Shown: positions 1-9,288, numbered from the stretch's first letter. The stretch is 64,000 nucleotides of DNA from Acidobacteriota bacterium (GCA_021778845.1 JAJYBU010000002.1:117484-181483), one strand, 5' to 3'. Numbers and translations: made by a program. Notes: generated from the letters alone by a model not told the origin.

Positions 1-185
1 CCGGAGATACGTTGTTTGCAGGCGGCGTCGGACGGACCGATCTGCCCGGTGGAAACTCCAGAAAGCTCCTTGTGAGTATCAGGGAGCGACTGCTGTCGTT
101 GCCGGATTCTACGCTTGTCGTTCCGGGGCACGGTCCGACGACGACCATTGGCACCGAGCGCGTCCACAATCCGTTTCTGGTCTGA
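1..185 (+). CDS. MBL-fold metallo-hydrolase, C-terminal part (cut by window edge)
   Basis: The reading frame is open from base 3 to the TGA at 183-185 and encodes the last 60 residues of a metallo-beta-lactamase-fold hydrolase. The visible pieces are [17 protein letters not shown], which carries the metal-bridging Asp region, and [10 protein letters not shown], which carries the final metal-binding His. This arrangement is typical of glyoxalase-II/YcbL-like hydrolases. The N-terminal HxHxDH motif lies outside the window, so the substrate cannot be judged. The gene converges on the aminotransferase with an 18-base gap. Confidence 0.85.
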   Translation, partial: GDTLFAGGVGRTDLPGGNSRKLLVSIRERLLSLPDSTLVVPGHGPTTTIGTERVHNPFLV

Positions 186-203
186 GCGCGGGATCAACGC
201 CTC

Positions 204-1388
204 TCAGTCGATGGGAAGACGCTTCAGGCCTGCGGCCCAGATCTCTCGCGGAGTCAGCAGACTGACAACGACTCTGCCGTCATCGAGGCCGTAGAACTCG
301 CCGGATTGAACGAGAACTCTGCGGTCCAGCGCTGCTTGCACGAACTCCTTGCCATCGACCGTGCGCGGGACGCGAAGCACGGCGGTCCAGCCACCCTGCA
401 TCGCGAAGCGCTGTGCTGAGGTTCCGCGTAGACGCTCGTCGAGCAACGCCAGGTTTTCCGTCATCCGCTGCCGGATCTGCTGCTGCATCGAGTGTCGAGC
501 AGCAAGCCAATAGGGTAATGCGTGTTGTACGGGAGCGTTCATCGAGAGGAAGGTATCGGCGATGATCTCGATGCGCTGCATGGCCTCGCTCACCAGAGGA
601 CGAGGGCCACACGCGGCGATCCACGAGGCCTTCATCTGCGGCAGGCCGCAGACTTTGCTGATGCCGCTGAGCACGAAGGTGAGGCAGGACGACTCGCCGG
701 CTGCGAAGCTGCGTTGCGTGAGACCGAGCGGATAGTCGAGGAAGACCTCGTCCACGATCAGGGCAAGATGATGCTCGGCACAGATAGATTCAAGCGCGGT
801 GCGCTCAAGCTGCGAGGCGAAGTTGCCCGTGGGATTGTTTGGATGCACGACAATCACGGCTCGCGTTTTGGCTGTGATGGCGGCCTTGAGCAGGTGCAAA
901 TCGATTGCCCAGCCGAGACCTGAGGATGGGTCTGCGTTCGGATCGGTGTTCGGATCGTAGACGAGCGGATACTCGCGTAACTGGACATCGTCGAGTTGTG
1001 CGATGAAGTCGAAGAGCGGGTAACTGGGCCGCGCGACAAGGATCTCGTCGCCTGCGTTACAGAGCAGGCGGAAGAGAAAACTGTAGGCCTCGCTGGTGCT
1101 GGTGGTGAGACAGAGACTGTCAATCGAGATCGCTGCACCTGCGTCGCGATAGTACGCAGCCACGGCTTCTCGAGCGGTCTTCATACCGAGCGGATCGGGC
1201 TCGTAGTGAAGCGCGGCAACGTTGGACAGAGGAGCGAGGAGCTTCGCGTCGTCGTAGGCAAACCCGCATTGGGTTGGATTCGATACGGTCAGATCGAACA
1301 ACTCATAGCCGGATGCGCGCGCCTCGAGCACGGCAGTGGTGAGATCGTTCTCGGCAAGGTTCCAGTGGGTGCGTTGGGAAAAGTTCAT
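204..1388 (-). CDS. PLP-dependent aminotransferase (fold type I)
   Basis: The product is a class I/II aminotransferase of 394 residues if it starts at the ATG at 1388 (MNFSQRTHW). The frame is open to 1484, but that longer version would overlap the divergent gene at 1462, so 1388 is preferred. Family signs are the substrate-side motif NPTQCG, the cofactor-contacting HPNNPTGN, the EVFLDYPL aspartate region and the Schiff-base lysine in LSGISKVCGLPQMK. The family is cytosolic and transfers amino groups between amino acids and 2-oxoacids. The SGISK-type lysine segment resembles the alanine/aspartate transaminase branch, but the substrate is not determined by the sequence. Confidence 0.88.
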   Translation of the reverse strand: MNFSQRTHWNLAENDLTTAVLEARASGYELFDLTVSNPTQCGFAYDDAKLLAPLSNVAALHYEPDPLGMKTAREAVAAYYRDAGAAISIDSLCLTTSTSEAYSFLFRLLCNAGDEILVARPSYPLFDFIAQLDDVQLREYPLVYDPNTDPNADPSSGLGWAIDLHLLKAAITAKTRAVIVVHPNNPTGNFASQLERTALESICAEHHLALIVDEVFLDYPLGLTQRSFAAGESSCLTFVLSGISKVCGLPQMKASWIAACGPRPLVSEAMQRIEIIADTFLSMNAPVQHALPYWLAARHSMQQQIRQRMTENLALLDERLRGTSAQRFAMQGGWTAVLRVPRTVDGKEFVQAALDRRVLVQSGEFYGLDDGRVVVSLLTPREIWAAGLKRLPID

Positions 1389-1461
1389 CAGGATTGTGTC
1401 AGCCTTCTCATGGTACTTCGATGTGATATGGATCTGAGTCAGCCAGATACAATTAGGAGCA

Positions 1462-2106
1462 ATGGCGAATGAATCTGGAAGCAAGATTAGCGCGGTGCTC
1501 TTCGACTATGGAATGGTGCTGAGCGACGTGCCGGAAGCGGCCGATTGGCGGCTGTTGGAACGAGTTTTGGATGTCGAGGAGGAAGCGTTTCAGGCTGCGT
1601 ATTGGAAGTATCGCGACGCGTACGATCGTGGTGCGCTGAGTGCCCAAACATACTGGGAGATTGTCGCTCGCGATCTTAATAAACCTATCGACGCTGCGAT
1701 ACTTCGGGCGCTGATTGATGCAGATACCGTTGTATGGACACAGCCGAATCCGGTGATGATGGAATGGGCTGCGAGCCTGAATCGCTCTGGCATGAAGACC
1801 GGAATTTTATCGAATATTGGGGATGCAATGGAGTCCGGGGTGCTCGGTCGGTTCCCTGCACTAGCTGAATTTACACACCATACTTTTTCGCATCGGCTTG
1901 GCATTGCGAAGCCGGATGCGGCGATCTATCGGCATGCGGTGGAGGGGCTGGGGGTGCCGGTGGAGGAAATTCTGTTCGTGGATGATCGGGAGGAGAACAT
2001 CCGGGCTGCGCGGGTGGCGGGGATGGTCGCGGTGCAGTACATCGGGCACGCGGCGTTTGTGGAGGAGATGCAGGGGATGGGGCTGGGGTGGTTGCTGGTG
2101 GTCTAG
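1462..2106 (+). CDS. HAD-superfamily hydrolase (subfamily IA-like)
   Basis: This is a 214-residue haloacid-dehalogenase-fold hydrolase. Motif I is FDYGMVLSD near residue 14; the first Asp is the nucleophile, and Gly replaces the second Asp as in many phosphatase-like members with FDxGGVL. Motif II is ILSNIGD, motif III is the Lys in GIAKPDAAIY, and motif IV is FVDDREENI. All catalytic positions are present. An unspecified phosphoester is the likely substrate. Its stop codon overlaps the stop of the convergent ribBA gene by four bases, so the two transcripts should be complementary at their ends. Confidence 0.87.
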   Translation: MANESGSKISAVLFDYGMVLSDVPEAADWRLLERVLDVEEEAFQAAYWKYRDAYDRGALSAQTYWEIVARDLNKPIDAAILRALIDADTVVWTQPNPVMMEWAASLNRSGMKTGILSNIGDAMESGVLGRFPALAEFTHHTFSHRLGIAKPDAAIYRHAVEGLGVPVEEILFVDDREENIRAARVAGMVAVQYIGHAAFVEEMQGMGLGWLLVV

Positions 2107-3311
2107 GGGGTGGGTACGGGGGTGAGGGCGATCGGGACGCGCTCGACGATCTCGATGCCGAAGCCCTGGAGGGCGGGAACGTGCCGGGGGTGGTTGGTGA
2201 GCAGGCGGATCTTGCGGATGCCGAGGTCGGAGATGATCTGGCCGCCGAGGCCTACCTGGCGGAGGATGCGCTGGTCGGGGGCACCAAGGGGTTCGGGTTC
2301 GGAGCCGCGGGCGGTGCGGTGGATGCAGAGCTTCGCAGGGTGCTCGGCGCGGTCGATGGTGAAGCCGCGCTGGGTGTGATGGAGATAGATGAGGGCTCCG
2401 ACACCGGCGCGAGCGATCTCACGGAGGCTGGCGTCAACGGTGGCGCGGCAGTCGCAGGCGGTGGAGCCGAAGACGTTGCCTGCGAGACAGTGGGTATGGA
2501 CACGGACAAGGACGGGCGTGTCGGATTTGTCCGCGGCGGCGAGGTCGCCGAAGGTGAGGGCGATGTGGGACTCGTCTCCAGCGCCAAGGTCGTGCTCAAC
2601 GGTCTGGATGTCGCTCTCGTAGGAGAACATGCGGAAGTCGCCATACGCGGTGGGAAGGAGGCCTTCGGCGATGCGGTGAGTGTAGCGCTCGTTGGCCATA
2701 CGGTAGCGGATGAGGTCGGCTACGGTGACCATCTTGAGGCCGTGAGTCTGGCAGAAGACAGTGAGATCGGGAACGCGGGCCATGGTGCCGTCTTCGTTCA
2801 TGATCTCGCAGATGACGCCAGCGGGAATAAGGCCGGCCATGCGGGCCAGGTCAACGGAGGCCTCGGTCTGTCCGGCGCGGACCAGGACTCCGCCTTTGCG
2901 GGCGCGGAGGGGAAAGACGTGGCCGGGACGGGCGAGGTCGTGAGGACTGGAGTTGGGGCTGATCGCCACCTGGATGGTGTGGGCGCGGTCGGCTGCCGAT
3001 ATCCCTGTAGTGACGCCTTCGCGGGCTTCGATGGTCTCGGTGAAGGCGGTGCCGAAGCGCGAGGTGTTGTCCTGGGTCATGGGACCGAGGCGCATGTAGT
3101 CGGCTCGCTCCTCGGTGAGGGTGAGGCAGATGAGGCCGCGGCCGAAGCGGGCCATGAAGTTGATGGCTTCGGGGGTGCAGAACTCGGCGGCGATGGTGAG
3201 ATCGCCTTCGTTTTCGCGGTCCTCGTCGTCGATGAGAACGATCATGCGGCCGGCGCGGAGTTCGTCGAGGGCCTCGGGGATGTCGATAAATCCAGCGTTG
3301 CGGTCGGGCAT
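2103..3311 (-). CDS. ribBA: Bifunctional riboflavin synthesis protein RibBA
   Basis: The 402-residue protein joins a 3,4-dihydroxy-2-butanone-4-phosphate synthase domain (about residues 8-205) to a GTP cyclohydrolase II domain (about 210-400). The RibB half is canonical: [11 protein letters not shown] metal and substrate site, RARKGGVL, and [19 protein letters not shown] motif. The RibA half keeps the zinc cysteines (HCLAG and ACDCR) and the end motif IRLLTNHPR...VERVPI. The segment normally read as RQEGRGIGL is [10 protein letters not shown] here, and the DTVEAN segment is not recognisable, although a D-x-R pair (DQR) is retained. Both enzymes supply riboflavin precursors. No FMN riboswitch was recognised upstream. 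Confidence 0.88.
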   Translation of the reverse strand: MPDRNAGFIDIPEALDELRAGRMIVLIDDEDRENEGDLTIAAEFCTPEAINFMARFGRGLICLTLTEERADYMRLGPMTQDNTSRFGTAFTETIEAREGVTTGISAADRAHTIQVAISPNSSPHDLARPGHVFPLRARKGGVLVRAGQTEASVDLARMAGLIPAGVICEIMNEDGTMARVPDLTVFCQTHGLKMVTVADLIRYRMANERYTHRIAEGLLPTAYGDFRMFSYESDIQTVEHDLGAGDESHIALTFGDLAAADKSDTPVLVRVHTHCLAGNVFGSTACDCRATVDASLREIARAGVGALIYLHHTQRGFTIDRAEHPAKLCIHRTARGSEPEPLGAPDQRILRQVGLGGQIISDLGIRKIRLLTNHPRHVPALQGFGIEIVERVPIALTPVPTP

Positions 3312-3661
3312 ATAGATGGGGTGCCCCCTCCCCCCCCGGTACTTATTGACTCAAAGTATTGAAAGGGTTTGGGTTAGCGGGTGACTTGTGGCCTGGCGTA
3401 CTGTAACTGGTTGAAAACGAATGAGTTGCCCCGCAAGGTATTCTATTTAGATGGGTTACGGGTAGAGTATTCATTTTATTCGGATTAGGTGGCATTTTGG
3501 AGGCTTTTGGCCCCATGTTGCCTCTGACCCGCTAGCCTCTGTATCCCCTACTTCTATTGTAGCTACTCGCGCAGGGTAACTATGCCAGATTTGGAGAAGA
3601 ATTATCTGACGCGGAATCAGCGGTTTAGGCTGAATTCCGGACAGCAGTGGGATTGACAGAT
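3312..3661. other. Gene-free region upstream of ribBA with a C-rich tract
   Basis: This 350-base stretch has no credible coding frame. It probably contains the ribBA promoter. Its most visible element is a pyrimidine-only tract at about 3324-3339 (five C, T, eight C), only 13 bases or more from the ribBA start codon, so the ribBA leader RNA would carry two G runs. No conserved riboswitch core is visible. Confidence 0.5.
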
Positions 3662-3889
3662 TTAGAGGGTGGACTCGATCTCAAAGCCCCAGGCCTCGAG
3701 GAGAGCTTCGGGGATGTACTTGGAGTTCTTGTTGCGGCGGGCCCACTCGCGAAGGCGGGTGGAGCGGATGTACTGGTCGGGGGTGAGCTTGTATTCCTTG
3801 ACGACCATCTCGAAGGAGGTGATGGTGGGGACGACGGGGCCAATGGGCTCCGGCTTGCCCCAGTTGGGATTGCCGCGGCGTTTTGCCAT
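3662..3889 (-). CDS. Small conserved-looking hypothetical protein
   Basis: This 75-residue protein is basic at its N-terminus (MAKRRGNPNWGKPEPIGP) and contains an aromatic and charged central part with a likely short helix-turn-helix-like region (LTPDQYIRSTRLREWARRNKNSKYIP). It has no signal peptide and no membrane segment. The compact frame with an ATG start and a protein-like composition supports a real gene. I do not recognise the family. A small nucleic-acid-binding protein is possible, but that rests only on its charge. Confidence 0.65.
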   Translation of the reverse strand: MAKRRGNPNWGKPEPIGPVVPTITSFEMVVKEYKLTPDQYIRSTRLREWARRNKNSKYIPEALLEAWGFEIESTL

Positions 3890-4099
3890 GGATTTATTTC
3901 CTCGCTATTCAGGCGGCTGCGTGCCGCAACACTTCATTTTATCATTTTTGAAGCTGGAGATGGGGTTGCGGATTGGGGTCGGCAAATGATCTCCCCCTTT
4001 GCAGAGGAAGTGCCTGGTGAAGGAGGCATTCTCAGGAAGGAAGCCCACTGATTTGGATGGCGATGAGAGCGGAGGCTGAGGACTTGGGGTGGGCACAGC

Positions 4100-4561
4100 C
4101 TAGCGCTGGTAGGAGAAGATGCCGCAGAGGGTGGCGGAGTTGGCGAGGGCGTCGGGGGTGAGGGTGGGGATGTGAGAGCCGGAGAAGAAGGCTAGCTGGA
4201 GGGTGTTGCCGGTGGCGTAGGCGGCGACCCACTGGGTGTCGTCGGAGCCGCAGAGGGTGTTCTTGTGGAGGAACTTCTTGTCGGCGGGGATGCTGAGGCG
4301 GTAGAGGTTGGCGGTGCCGCCGGCGCTGCTCTCAGCTGGGAAGGTGGCGTTGAGTTCGTCCGGGGTGAGGGTGCGGATCTGCGCGATCCAGAAGGGGGTG
4401 AAGTTAATCCAGAGCTTCTCGCGGGAGAAGGCGATGTCACTGGTGATGGTCTTGGCGGTGGAGCTGGCGGCGCGCCAGTCGCCTAGTTCCTGGGCTGCGC
4501 TGGGCATGGTGCCGATGAGGGCGAAGGCCATGAGGGCGCAAAGGAGAGAGAGTCGCTTCAT
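4100..4561 (-). CDS. Secreted hypothetical protein
   Basis: This 153-residue protein begins at the ATG at 4561; the frame is open 12 codons further, but the residues from 4561 form a classic signal peptide (MKRLSLLCALMAFALIGTMPSAAQ, cleaved after SAA or AQ). The mature part contains two cysteines (TLCGSDD and TLCGIF) that could form a disulfide. It has no recognised catalytic motif. It is probably periplasmic or extracellular, function unknown. Confidence 0.72.
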   Translation of the reverse strand: MKRLSLLCALMAFALIGTMPSAAQELGDWRAASSTAKTITSDIAFSREKLWINFTPFWIAQIRTLTPDELNATFPAESSAGGTANLYRLSIPADKKFLHKNTLCGSDDTQWVAAYATGNTLQLAFFSGSHIPTLTPDALANSATLCGIFSYQR

Positions 4562-4616
4562 GACTTTAGGATGACACCTGCGCAGAGGTTTGAGCAAACG
4601 TGGGCGGGGCGAGGAC

Positions 4617-4838
4617 GGGCGCGCTTCGCGCTAGAGGCGGGTTTCCCGGTGCGCTCAGAATGGCCGATAGAGAGGCAGAGGCAGGAACAAAGACAGAAGC
4701 AGATTCCTGCGGAATGACAACTAAAAAAGCAAGTGCAACAGCAAATACTGAGATCCTTCGCTTCGCTCTGGATGACGGCGAGAAAGCATTGGATGACGGC
4801 GAAGAACTGGCAAGGGCTGGAATGGGCGCGCTTCGCGC
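4617..4838. repeat. REP-like intergenic repeat cluster
   Basis: Between two minus-strand genes lie two identical 15-base copies of GGGCGCGCTTCGCGC at 4617-4631 and 4824-4838. Each can fold as a GCGCG-CTT-CGCGC hairpin. Between them are related pieces ending in GGAATGAC (about 4709) and CTGGATGAC (about 4768 and again near 4792), of the kind that recurs as short interspersed repeats between bacterial genes. No coding frame is credible here. Confidence 0.5.
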
Positions 4839-4842
4839 GGAG

Positions 4843-6963
4843 TTAGAGGGTTGGGGGTGGTGACGGGGTGTCGGAGAGGGGTTTAGGGGCGGCTTCGGGT
4901 TTGGGAGGGGTGAGGCCGGGGATGGTGGGGGCCTGGGCGATGCTGCCGGCGGCCGCGTCGGTGATGTCGATGTGGTAGCGGTCGAGAGTGGTGGAGAGGA
5001 GTTGCATGAGCGCGGCGCGGTCCTTGGCGTAGGCGGCGGTGGCGGAGATGAGGGAGTTCTCGGCAATGGCGAGGTTCCTTCCCTGCTGGAGGACGAGGGC
5101 GGTGGTGGAGGCGCCAAGCTTGTATTTTTTCTGCTCGGAGATGAAGCTTTGCTGGGCGTAGTCGCGCTGGGCCTGAGCGGCGGCGACCTGGGCGCGGTCG
5201 TTGGTGAGGGCGTAACGGCCGTTGATGACCTGGATGCGGATCTGGGTGTAGAGCTGCTGAAGGCGCATCTGGGACTGGCGAAGCTCCATCTGGGAGCGGG
5301 CTTCGTCGGCCTGGGCGGTGCGGTTACGCAGGGGGATGGAGATGTTGACGCCGACACCGTAGTCGGGGAATGAGTTATTCACGGTGCTCTTGAAGACGCT
5401 ACCAAAGCCGGCTGTGGTGGGGCAGGCGGAGGCTGGATAACCGGCCTGCTGGGCCTGCAGGACGCACTCTGGGCTGACAAGTCCGCCGGCAGCTGCGGCA
5501 CCGTAGAAGCCGTACGCATCGACAGTGGGAAGAAGACCGTTCTTCTCGGCCTTGATGGTGATGCGGTTGTTCTTCATGTTGAGAACAGCCTGCTCGATCT
5601 GCGGGTTGTTGCGGTCGGCCTCGGTGACGAGGTCTTCGATAGGCATGTCCTCTTCGGGGAGGCGATCGAGTGCGACGCGATCAGTGGGGATGACGGGGGC
5701 GTTGGAGAGTTCAGGATCGTTGAGGTTGCGGGCGATGGCCTGCTTCATGATGAGCTGCTGGTACTCGAGGTTGGTCTGCGAGGCGATGAGGGCCTGCTTG
5801 TCGCTGGCAACCGAGGCGTCGGAGTTGACGACATCGAGGGGAGCGAGGGTGCCAATGGCGAGCTGCTTGCGGTTGTCCTCGGTGAGTTGGGTGGACTGGG
5901 CGAGGGCGCGCTCTTTGGCCTGCTCATCCTCATAGGCAGAGACCAGGCCCCAATAGATATTTTCGACCTGATTGACGGTGTAGAGGAGCTGCTGGCGAAA
6001 GGCGGAGTCGGTGATGCGACGGTCGTTTTTGGCCTGGAGGATGAATCGGCCGTTGATGCCGGGGCCGAAGCCCTGGAGCAGATGCTGGGTGAAGGTGGCG
6101 CGGAAGTTGGAGGCCAGGGCGGGGTCGAAGGATGAGTACGGGTTGTCGGTAGTCAGGCGGCTGTTATCGAAGATGACGGCGAGCTGGGTGCCGGTGAGGA
6201 AGCCCTGGTTGTAGCCGAAGTTGTAGGTTGCGGTCTTGGTGTAGATGACGGGCAGGCCGGCGCTGAAGAAGAGGTTGGTCTGCTGGACGGAGGCGGACTC
6301 GTAGCTGAGCTGGCTGGTGATCGTGGGGTCGAGAACCTCTGGGACGGCGCCGCCGCCGTTGGTGCTGAGAACCAGGCCGGATGCACCTGCGCCACCTCCG
6401 CCGGTGCCGCTGGAGGTGCCGCCGGGACCGCCGCCGCCGGTGACTGTGGAGCTGGTGCCGCCGAGGGTGTTGGCGACGATTCCGGTGGAGACGCCGCGCA
6501 GGGTGGAGCCGGCTTTGGCGCGCAGGAGGTCGGCGTCGGCGATGTCGAGATTGATGCGGGCGATGGCGATGTCGTAGTTATTTTCGAGCGCGAGGGTGAC
6601 GGCGTCGGAGAGGCTGAGATAGATCTTGCCGCCGGTGAGGAGCTCGTCGAGATGAGGGGTGTTGCTGAGACGCGGGGCGGGATAGCTGGTGGGGGTGTAC
6701 CAGCGGAAGGGATCGGGGAGACCGAAGTGGCCGTTGCTGTAATCGCGGGCGGTGGGGCGAAGGAAGAGAGGCTCGGTAAGGATGGGCGTAGGGGCCTGGG
6801 GGAGACCGCTGGCGTCGAGAGTTACGGTGGCCTGGGGAGTTGCGGGAGCGGTGGCGCCAACCTGCTGGGCGATAAGACGGGCCTGCTGCGCGGTGCCCTG
6901 GGGGGCGGTGCTCAGTAACGTAAGGGCTACACAGACGCTCGCCTGCCAATGCCTCAAATTCAC
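4843..6963 (-). CDS. TolC-family outer-membrane efflux protein
   Basis: The gene starts at a GTG at 6963, preceded by GGAG nine bases away, and encodes 706 residues with an N-terminal signal peptide ending near TAQQA. Two TolC/OEP repeats can be followed: residues about 110-400 (LSLSDAVTLALENNYDIAIARINL, then VENIYWGLVSAYED) and about 420-650 (EADRNNPQIEQAVLNMK, then YAQQSFISEQKKYKLGASTT). The family forms trimeric beta-barrel/alpha-tunnel channels for type I secretion or RND/ABC efflux. It is longer than E. coli TolC because of an N-terminal extension, a Gly-rich loop near residues 178-195 and a Pro-rich tail. No membrane-fusion or pump gene is adjacent. Confidence 0.9.
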   Translation of the reverse strand: MNLRHWQASVCVALTLLSTAPQGTAQQARLIAQQVGATAPATPQATVTLDASGLPQAPTPILTEPLFLRPTARDYSNGHFGLPDPFRWYTPTSYPAPRLSNTPHLDELLTGGKIYLSLSDAVTLALENNYDIAIARINLDIADADLLRAKAGSTLRGVSTGIVANTLGGTSSTVTGGGGPGGTSSGTGGGGAGASGLVLSTNGGGAVPEVLDPTITSQLSYESASVQQTNLFFSAGLPVIYTKTATYNFGYNQGFLTGTQLAVIFDNSRLTTDNPYSSFDPALASNFRATFTQHLLQGFGPGINGRFILQAKNDRRITDSAFRQQLLYTVNQVENIYWGLVSAYEDEQAKERALAQSTQLTEDNRKQLAIGTLAPLDVVNSDASVASDKQALIASQTNLEYQQLIMKQAIARNLNDPELSNAPVIPTDRVALDRLPEEDMPIEDLVTEADRNNPQIEQAVLNMKNNRITIKAEKNGLLPTVDAYGFYGAAAAGGLVSPECVLQAQQAGYPASACPTTAGFGSVFKSTVNNSFPDYGVGVNISIPLRNRTAQADEARSQMELRQSQMRLQQLYTQIRIQVINGRYALTNDRAQVAAAQAQRDYAQQSFISEQKKYKLGASTTALVLQQGRNLAIAENSLISATAAYAKDRAALMQLLSTTLDRYHIDITDAAAGSIAQAPTIPGLTPPKPEAAPKPLSDTPSPPPTL

Positions 6964-7191
6964 GATTCACTTCTCCAGCGTGCAGCTTGAATGAGTTTGT
7001 AGATGCTGTCTAGATGCTGTCCGCACGTTTAGATACGGTTTGGTGAACGGATTGGTTCCAGACAAAGGGGTAAGAACGTTTCAAGTATATCGGGCGAGGG
7101 GTGAGAGGCTCTCTACAATGGTAGCGATGAGGGTGCGGATGATGTTGCTGAGGACGGCGTTGACGATGGCGTTTATGACGGGCGCGGGACG

Positions 7192-8028
7192 ATGAGTTTC
7201 TGGAAGATTACGCTGAGCTACGATGGAACCGCGTTCCACGGATGGCAGGTGCAGCCGGGGCGGGCGACCGTGCAGGGGGTGCTGGCGGCGGCGCTGGAAA
7301 AGATGACGGGGGAACGCGTGCTGCCACAGGGATCGGGCCGTACGGACGCAGGAGTGCATGCGCTGGGACAGGTGGCGAGCTTTGCGCTGGTGACGGAGAT
7401 TCCGGCGGAGAATTTGATGCGTGCGCTGAATCGATCGCTGCCGGATAGTATTCGGGTGCTGCGGGTGGAGGCGGTGGGCGAGGGGTTTCATGCTCGGCAC
7501 AGTGCGGTGCGGAAGAGCTATGAGTACAGAATCTTTGAGCGGAGAGTGGATGGGTCGGATGTGGAGAGGATCTGTTCTCCGTTTGTGGCTCGGTATGCGT
7601 GGGACTGCCGCTGGGCGGTGGATGCGGAGGTGATGGCCTGGGCGGCGTCGATGCTGTGCGGGACGCACGACTTTACTTCGTTTGCGGCGGTCGATCCGGA
7701 GATGGGACAGCGCGAGGGGATGGTGGCGGGGCCGAATCCGGTGAAGACGGTGGATGCGTCGACGGTGATGCGGGAGGAGGGGTTGCTGCGGTATCGCGTG
7801 ACGGGGAGCGGTTTTTTGCACCACATGGTGCGGAATATTGTGGGGACGCTGGTGGAGATGGGGCGCGGGAGAATGCGGGCCGAGGATATGGAGAAGATTC
7901 TGGCGGCGAGAGACAGGTCGGCGGCTGGACCTACGGCTCCGGCGCAGGGGCTGTTTCTGGTGGAGGTGGAGTACGCCGAGGGCGCTGAGATTGGTGTGGT
8001 TGCGCCGAGTGCGCGGGAGCTGGCATGA
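7192..8028 (+). CDS. truA: tRNA pseudouridine(38-40) synthase TruA
   Basis: The 278-residue product has the hallmarks of TruA: the N-terminal YDGTAFHGWQ, the catalytic aspartate in GSGRTDAGVHALGQ, RHSAVRKSYEYRI, and the C-terminal GSGFLHHMVRNIVG with the conserved basic and aromatic residues. It isomerises uridines 38-40 in the anticodon arm of tRNAs in the cytosol. It is the first gene of an apparent four-gene operon; its TGA overlaps the ATG of the next gene by four bases. Confidence 0.95.
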   Translation: MSFWKITLSYDGTAFHGWQVQPGRATVQGVLAAALEKMTGERVLPQGSGRTDAGVHALGQVASFALVTEIPAENLMRALNRSLPDSIRVLRVEAVGEGFHARHSAVRKSYEYRIFERRVDGSDVERICSPFVARYAWDCRWAVDAEVMAWAASMLCGTHDFTSFAAVDPEMGQREGMVAGPNPVKTVDASTVMREEGLLRYRVTGSGFLHHMVRNIVGTLVEMGRGRMRAEDMEKILAARDRSAAGPTAPAQGLFLVEVEYAEGAEIGVVAPSARELA

Positions 8029-9266
8029 GTTCGAGTGCGCATCGACGGATTGTGGGGCTGGCGAGCGACCGGGCGGTACACAGGGCGTTTGGCTGGCTGC
8101 ATCTGCACGAGCCTCAGATGCGACGGTGGCAGATGGAGTTTCTGGGGATTGCTGCGCCGCCATTTGGCGAGGCCGAGCGGGCGAAGTGGTTCTGCGAACG
8201 GTTTCACGAGATAGGGTTAGTCGGGGCGCGGGTGGATGCGGAGGGGAATGCGGTTGGGGAGTTGAGGGTGGAGAGTGCGGGGGCGGAGGAGCCGGTGGTG
8301 TTGCTGTCGGCACACCTGGATACGGTATTCCCTGCCGGGACAGAGTGCTCGCCGCGGGAGGATGGAGCGAAGATTCTGGGGCCGGGGGCATGCGATAACG
8401 GAGCTGGACTGGCGGCGCTGCTGGGGTTGGCGGCGGCGCTGCGGCATGCGGAGATTGCGCCGGCCTGCACGATCTTGTTTGCGGCAAATGTGGGCGAAGA
8501 GGGTGAGGGGGATCTGCGGGGGATGCGGCATTTGTTTCGGACGGAGCCGTATGCGGGGAGGATTCGGGCGGCGATTGCGCTGGAAGGCGGTGGAGAGGCG
8601 ATGGTGGTGGATCGAGCGCTGGGAAGCCGGAGGCTGCGGGTTACGATTGCGGGGCCGGGCGGGCACTCGTGGGCCGATGCGGGACGGGCCAACCCGATTC
8701 TGGCGCTGGCGGCGGCGCTGGTGGAGTTGGGGAAGTTGAGGCTGCCGTCGCGGCCGAGGACAACGCTGAACTGTGGGGTGATTGGTGGGGGAACGTCGGT
8801 GAATTCGATTCCGGAGTCGGCTACAGCGGACCTGGATTTGCGGTCGGTGTCGGGGATGGAACTGGACAGGATGGAGTTGGCGGTACTGGAGACGCTGGAG
8901 CGGGTGGTGGAGGCGGAGAATCGGCGGCGCGGAGAGGCGGAGTTGAGGCTACAGGTGCGGCGGATTGGCGAGCGCGCAGCGGGTGCGCTGGCGGCGAGTT
9001 CGGCACTGTATTCGAGCGTGCGGGCGGTGGATAGGCATTTGGGGATTGCGACGGAGGCAAGGATTGGGTCGACGGATGCGAACCTGCCGCTGTCGATGGG
9101 AGTGGAGGCGCTGGCGATTGGCGCTGGAGGAACGGGCTGGGGGATTCATACGCTACAGGAAGGGTACGATCCGACCGGGCGGGAGCTGGCGCTGCGACGG
9201 GTGCTGCTGCTGTTGCTGGATGCTTGCGCGCTGGCTGCGGAGAAGGAGTTGGTGCTGCTGGGATAA
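8025..9266 (+). CDS. M20-family metallopeptidase
   Basis: This 413-residue protein resembles M20 zinc peptidases of the peptidase T/carboxypeptidase type. The metal ligands and catalytic residues are visible: HLDTVFP with its catalytic Asp, GACDNGAG with the bridging Asp, and NVGEEGEGDLRG with the catalytic Glu and metal Glu. The dimerisation (lid) domain runs from about residue 205 (GPGGHSWADAGRANPI) to 320. There is no signal peptide, so it is cytosolic. ATGA overlap with truA indicates translational coupling. The substrate is unknown; M20 members release amino acids from dipeptides or deacylate N-acyl amino acids. Confidence 0.88.
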   Translation: MSSSAHRRIVGLASDRAVHRAFGWLHLHEPQMRRWQMEFLGIAAPPFGEAERAKWFCERFHEIGLVGARVDAEGNAVGELRVESAGAEEPVVLLSAHLDTVFPAGTECSPREDGAKILGPGACDNGAGLAALLGLAAALRHAEIAPACTILFAANVGEEGEGDLRGMRHLFRTEPYAGRIRAAIALEGGGEAMVVDRALGSRRLRVTIAGPGGHSWADAGRANPILALAAALVELGKLRLPSRPRTTLNCGVIGGGTSVNSIPESATADLDLRSVSGMELDRMELAVLETLERVVEAENRRRGEAELRLQVRRIGERAAGALAASSALYSSVRAVDRHLGIATEARIGSTDANLPLSMGVEALAIGAGGTGWGIHTLQEGYDPTGRELALRRVLLLLLDACALAAEKELVLLG

Positions 9267-9288
9267 ATGCTGGGATAAACTTTGGGGC

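Noticed and set aside
2088..3362. 424-codon open frame on the plus strand
   Set aside because: It is the mirror of ribBA. Its Gly/Ala/Val/Asp-rich sequence reflects antisense codons of a GC-rich gene.
3312..3661. Possible FMN riboswitch before ribBA
   Set aside because: The conserved RFN core sequences were not found on the minus strand.
4659..4666. GCCGATAG in the intergenic repeat near 4.66 kb
   Set aside because: It matches the sigma-28 -10 box, but nothing like a -35 lies 15 bases upstream and no plus-strand gene follows.
7081..8487. 468-codon open frame on the minus strand
   Set aside because: It lies opposite truA and the peptidase and has the same low-complexity Arg/Pro/His composition.
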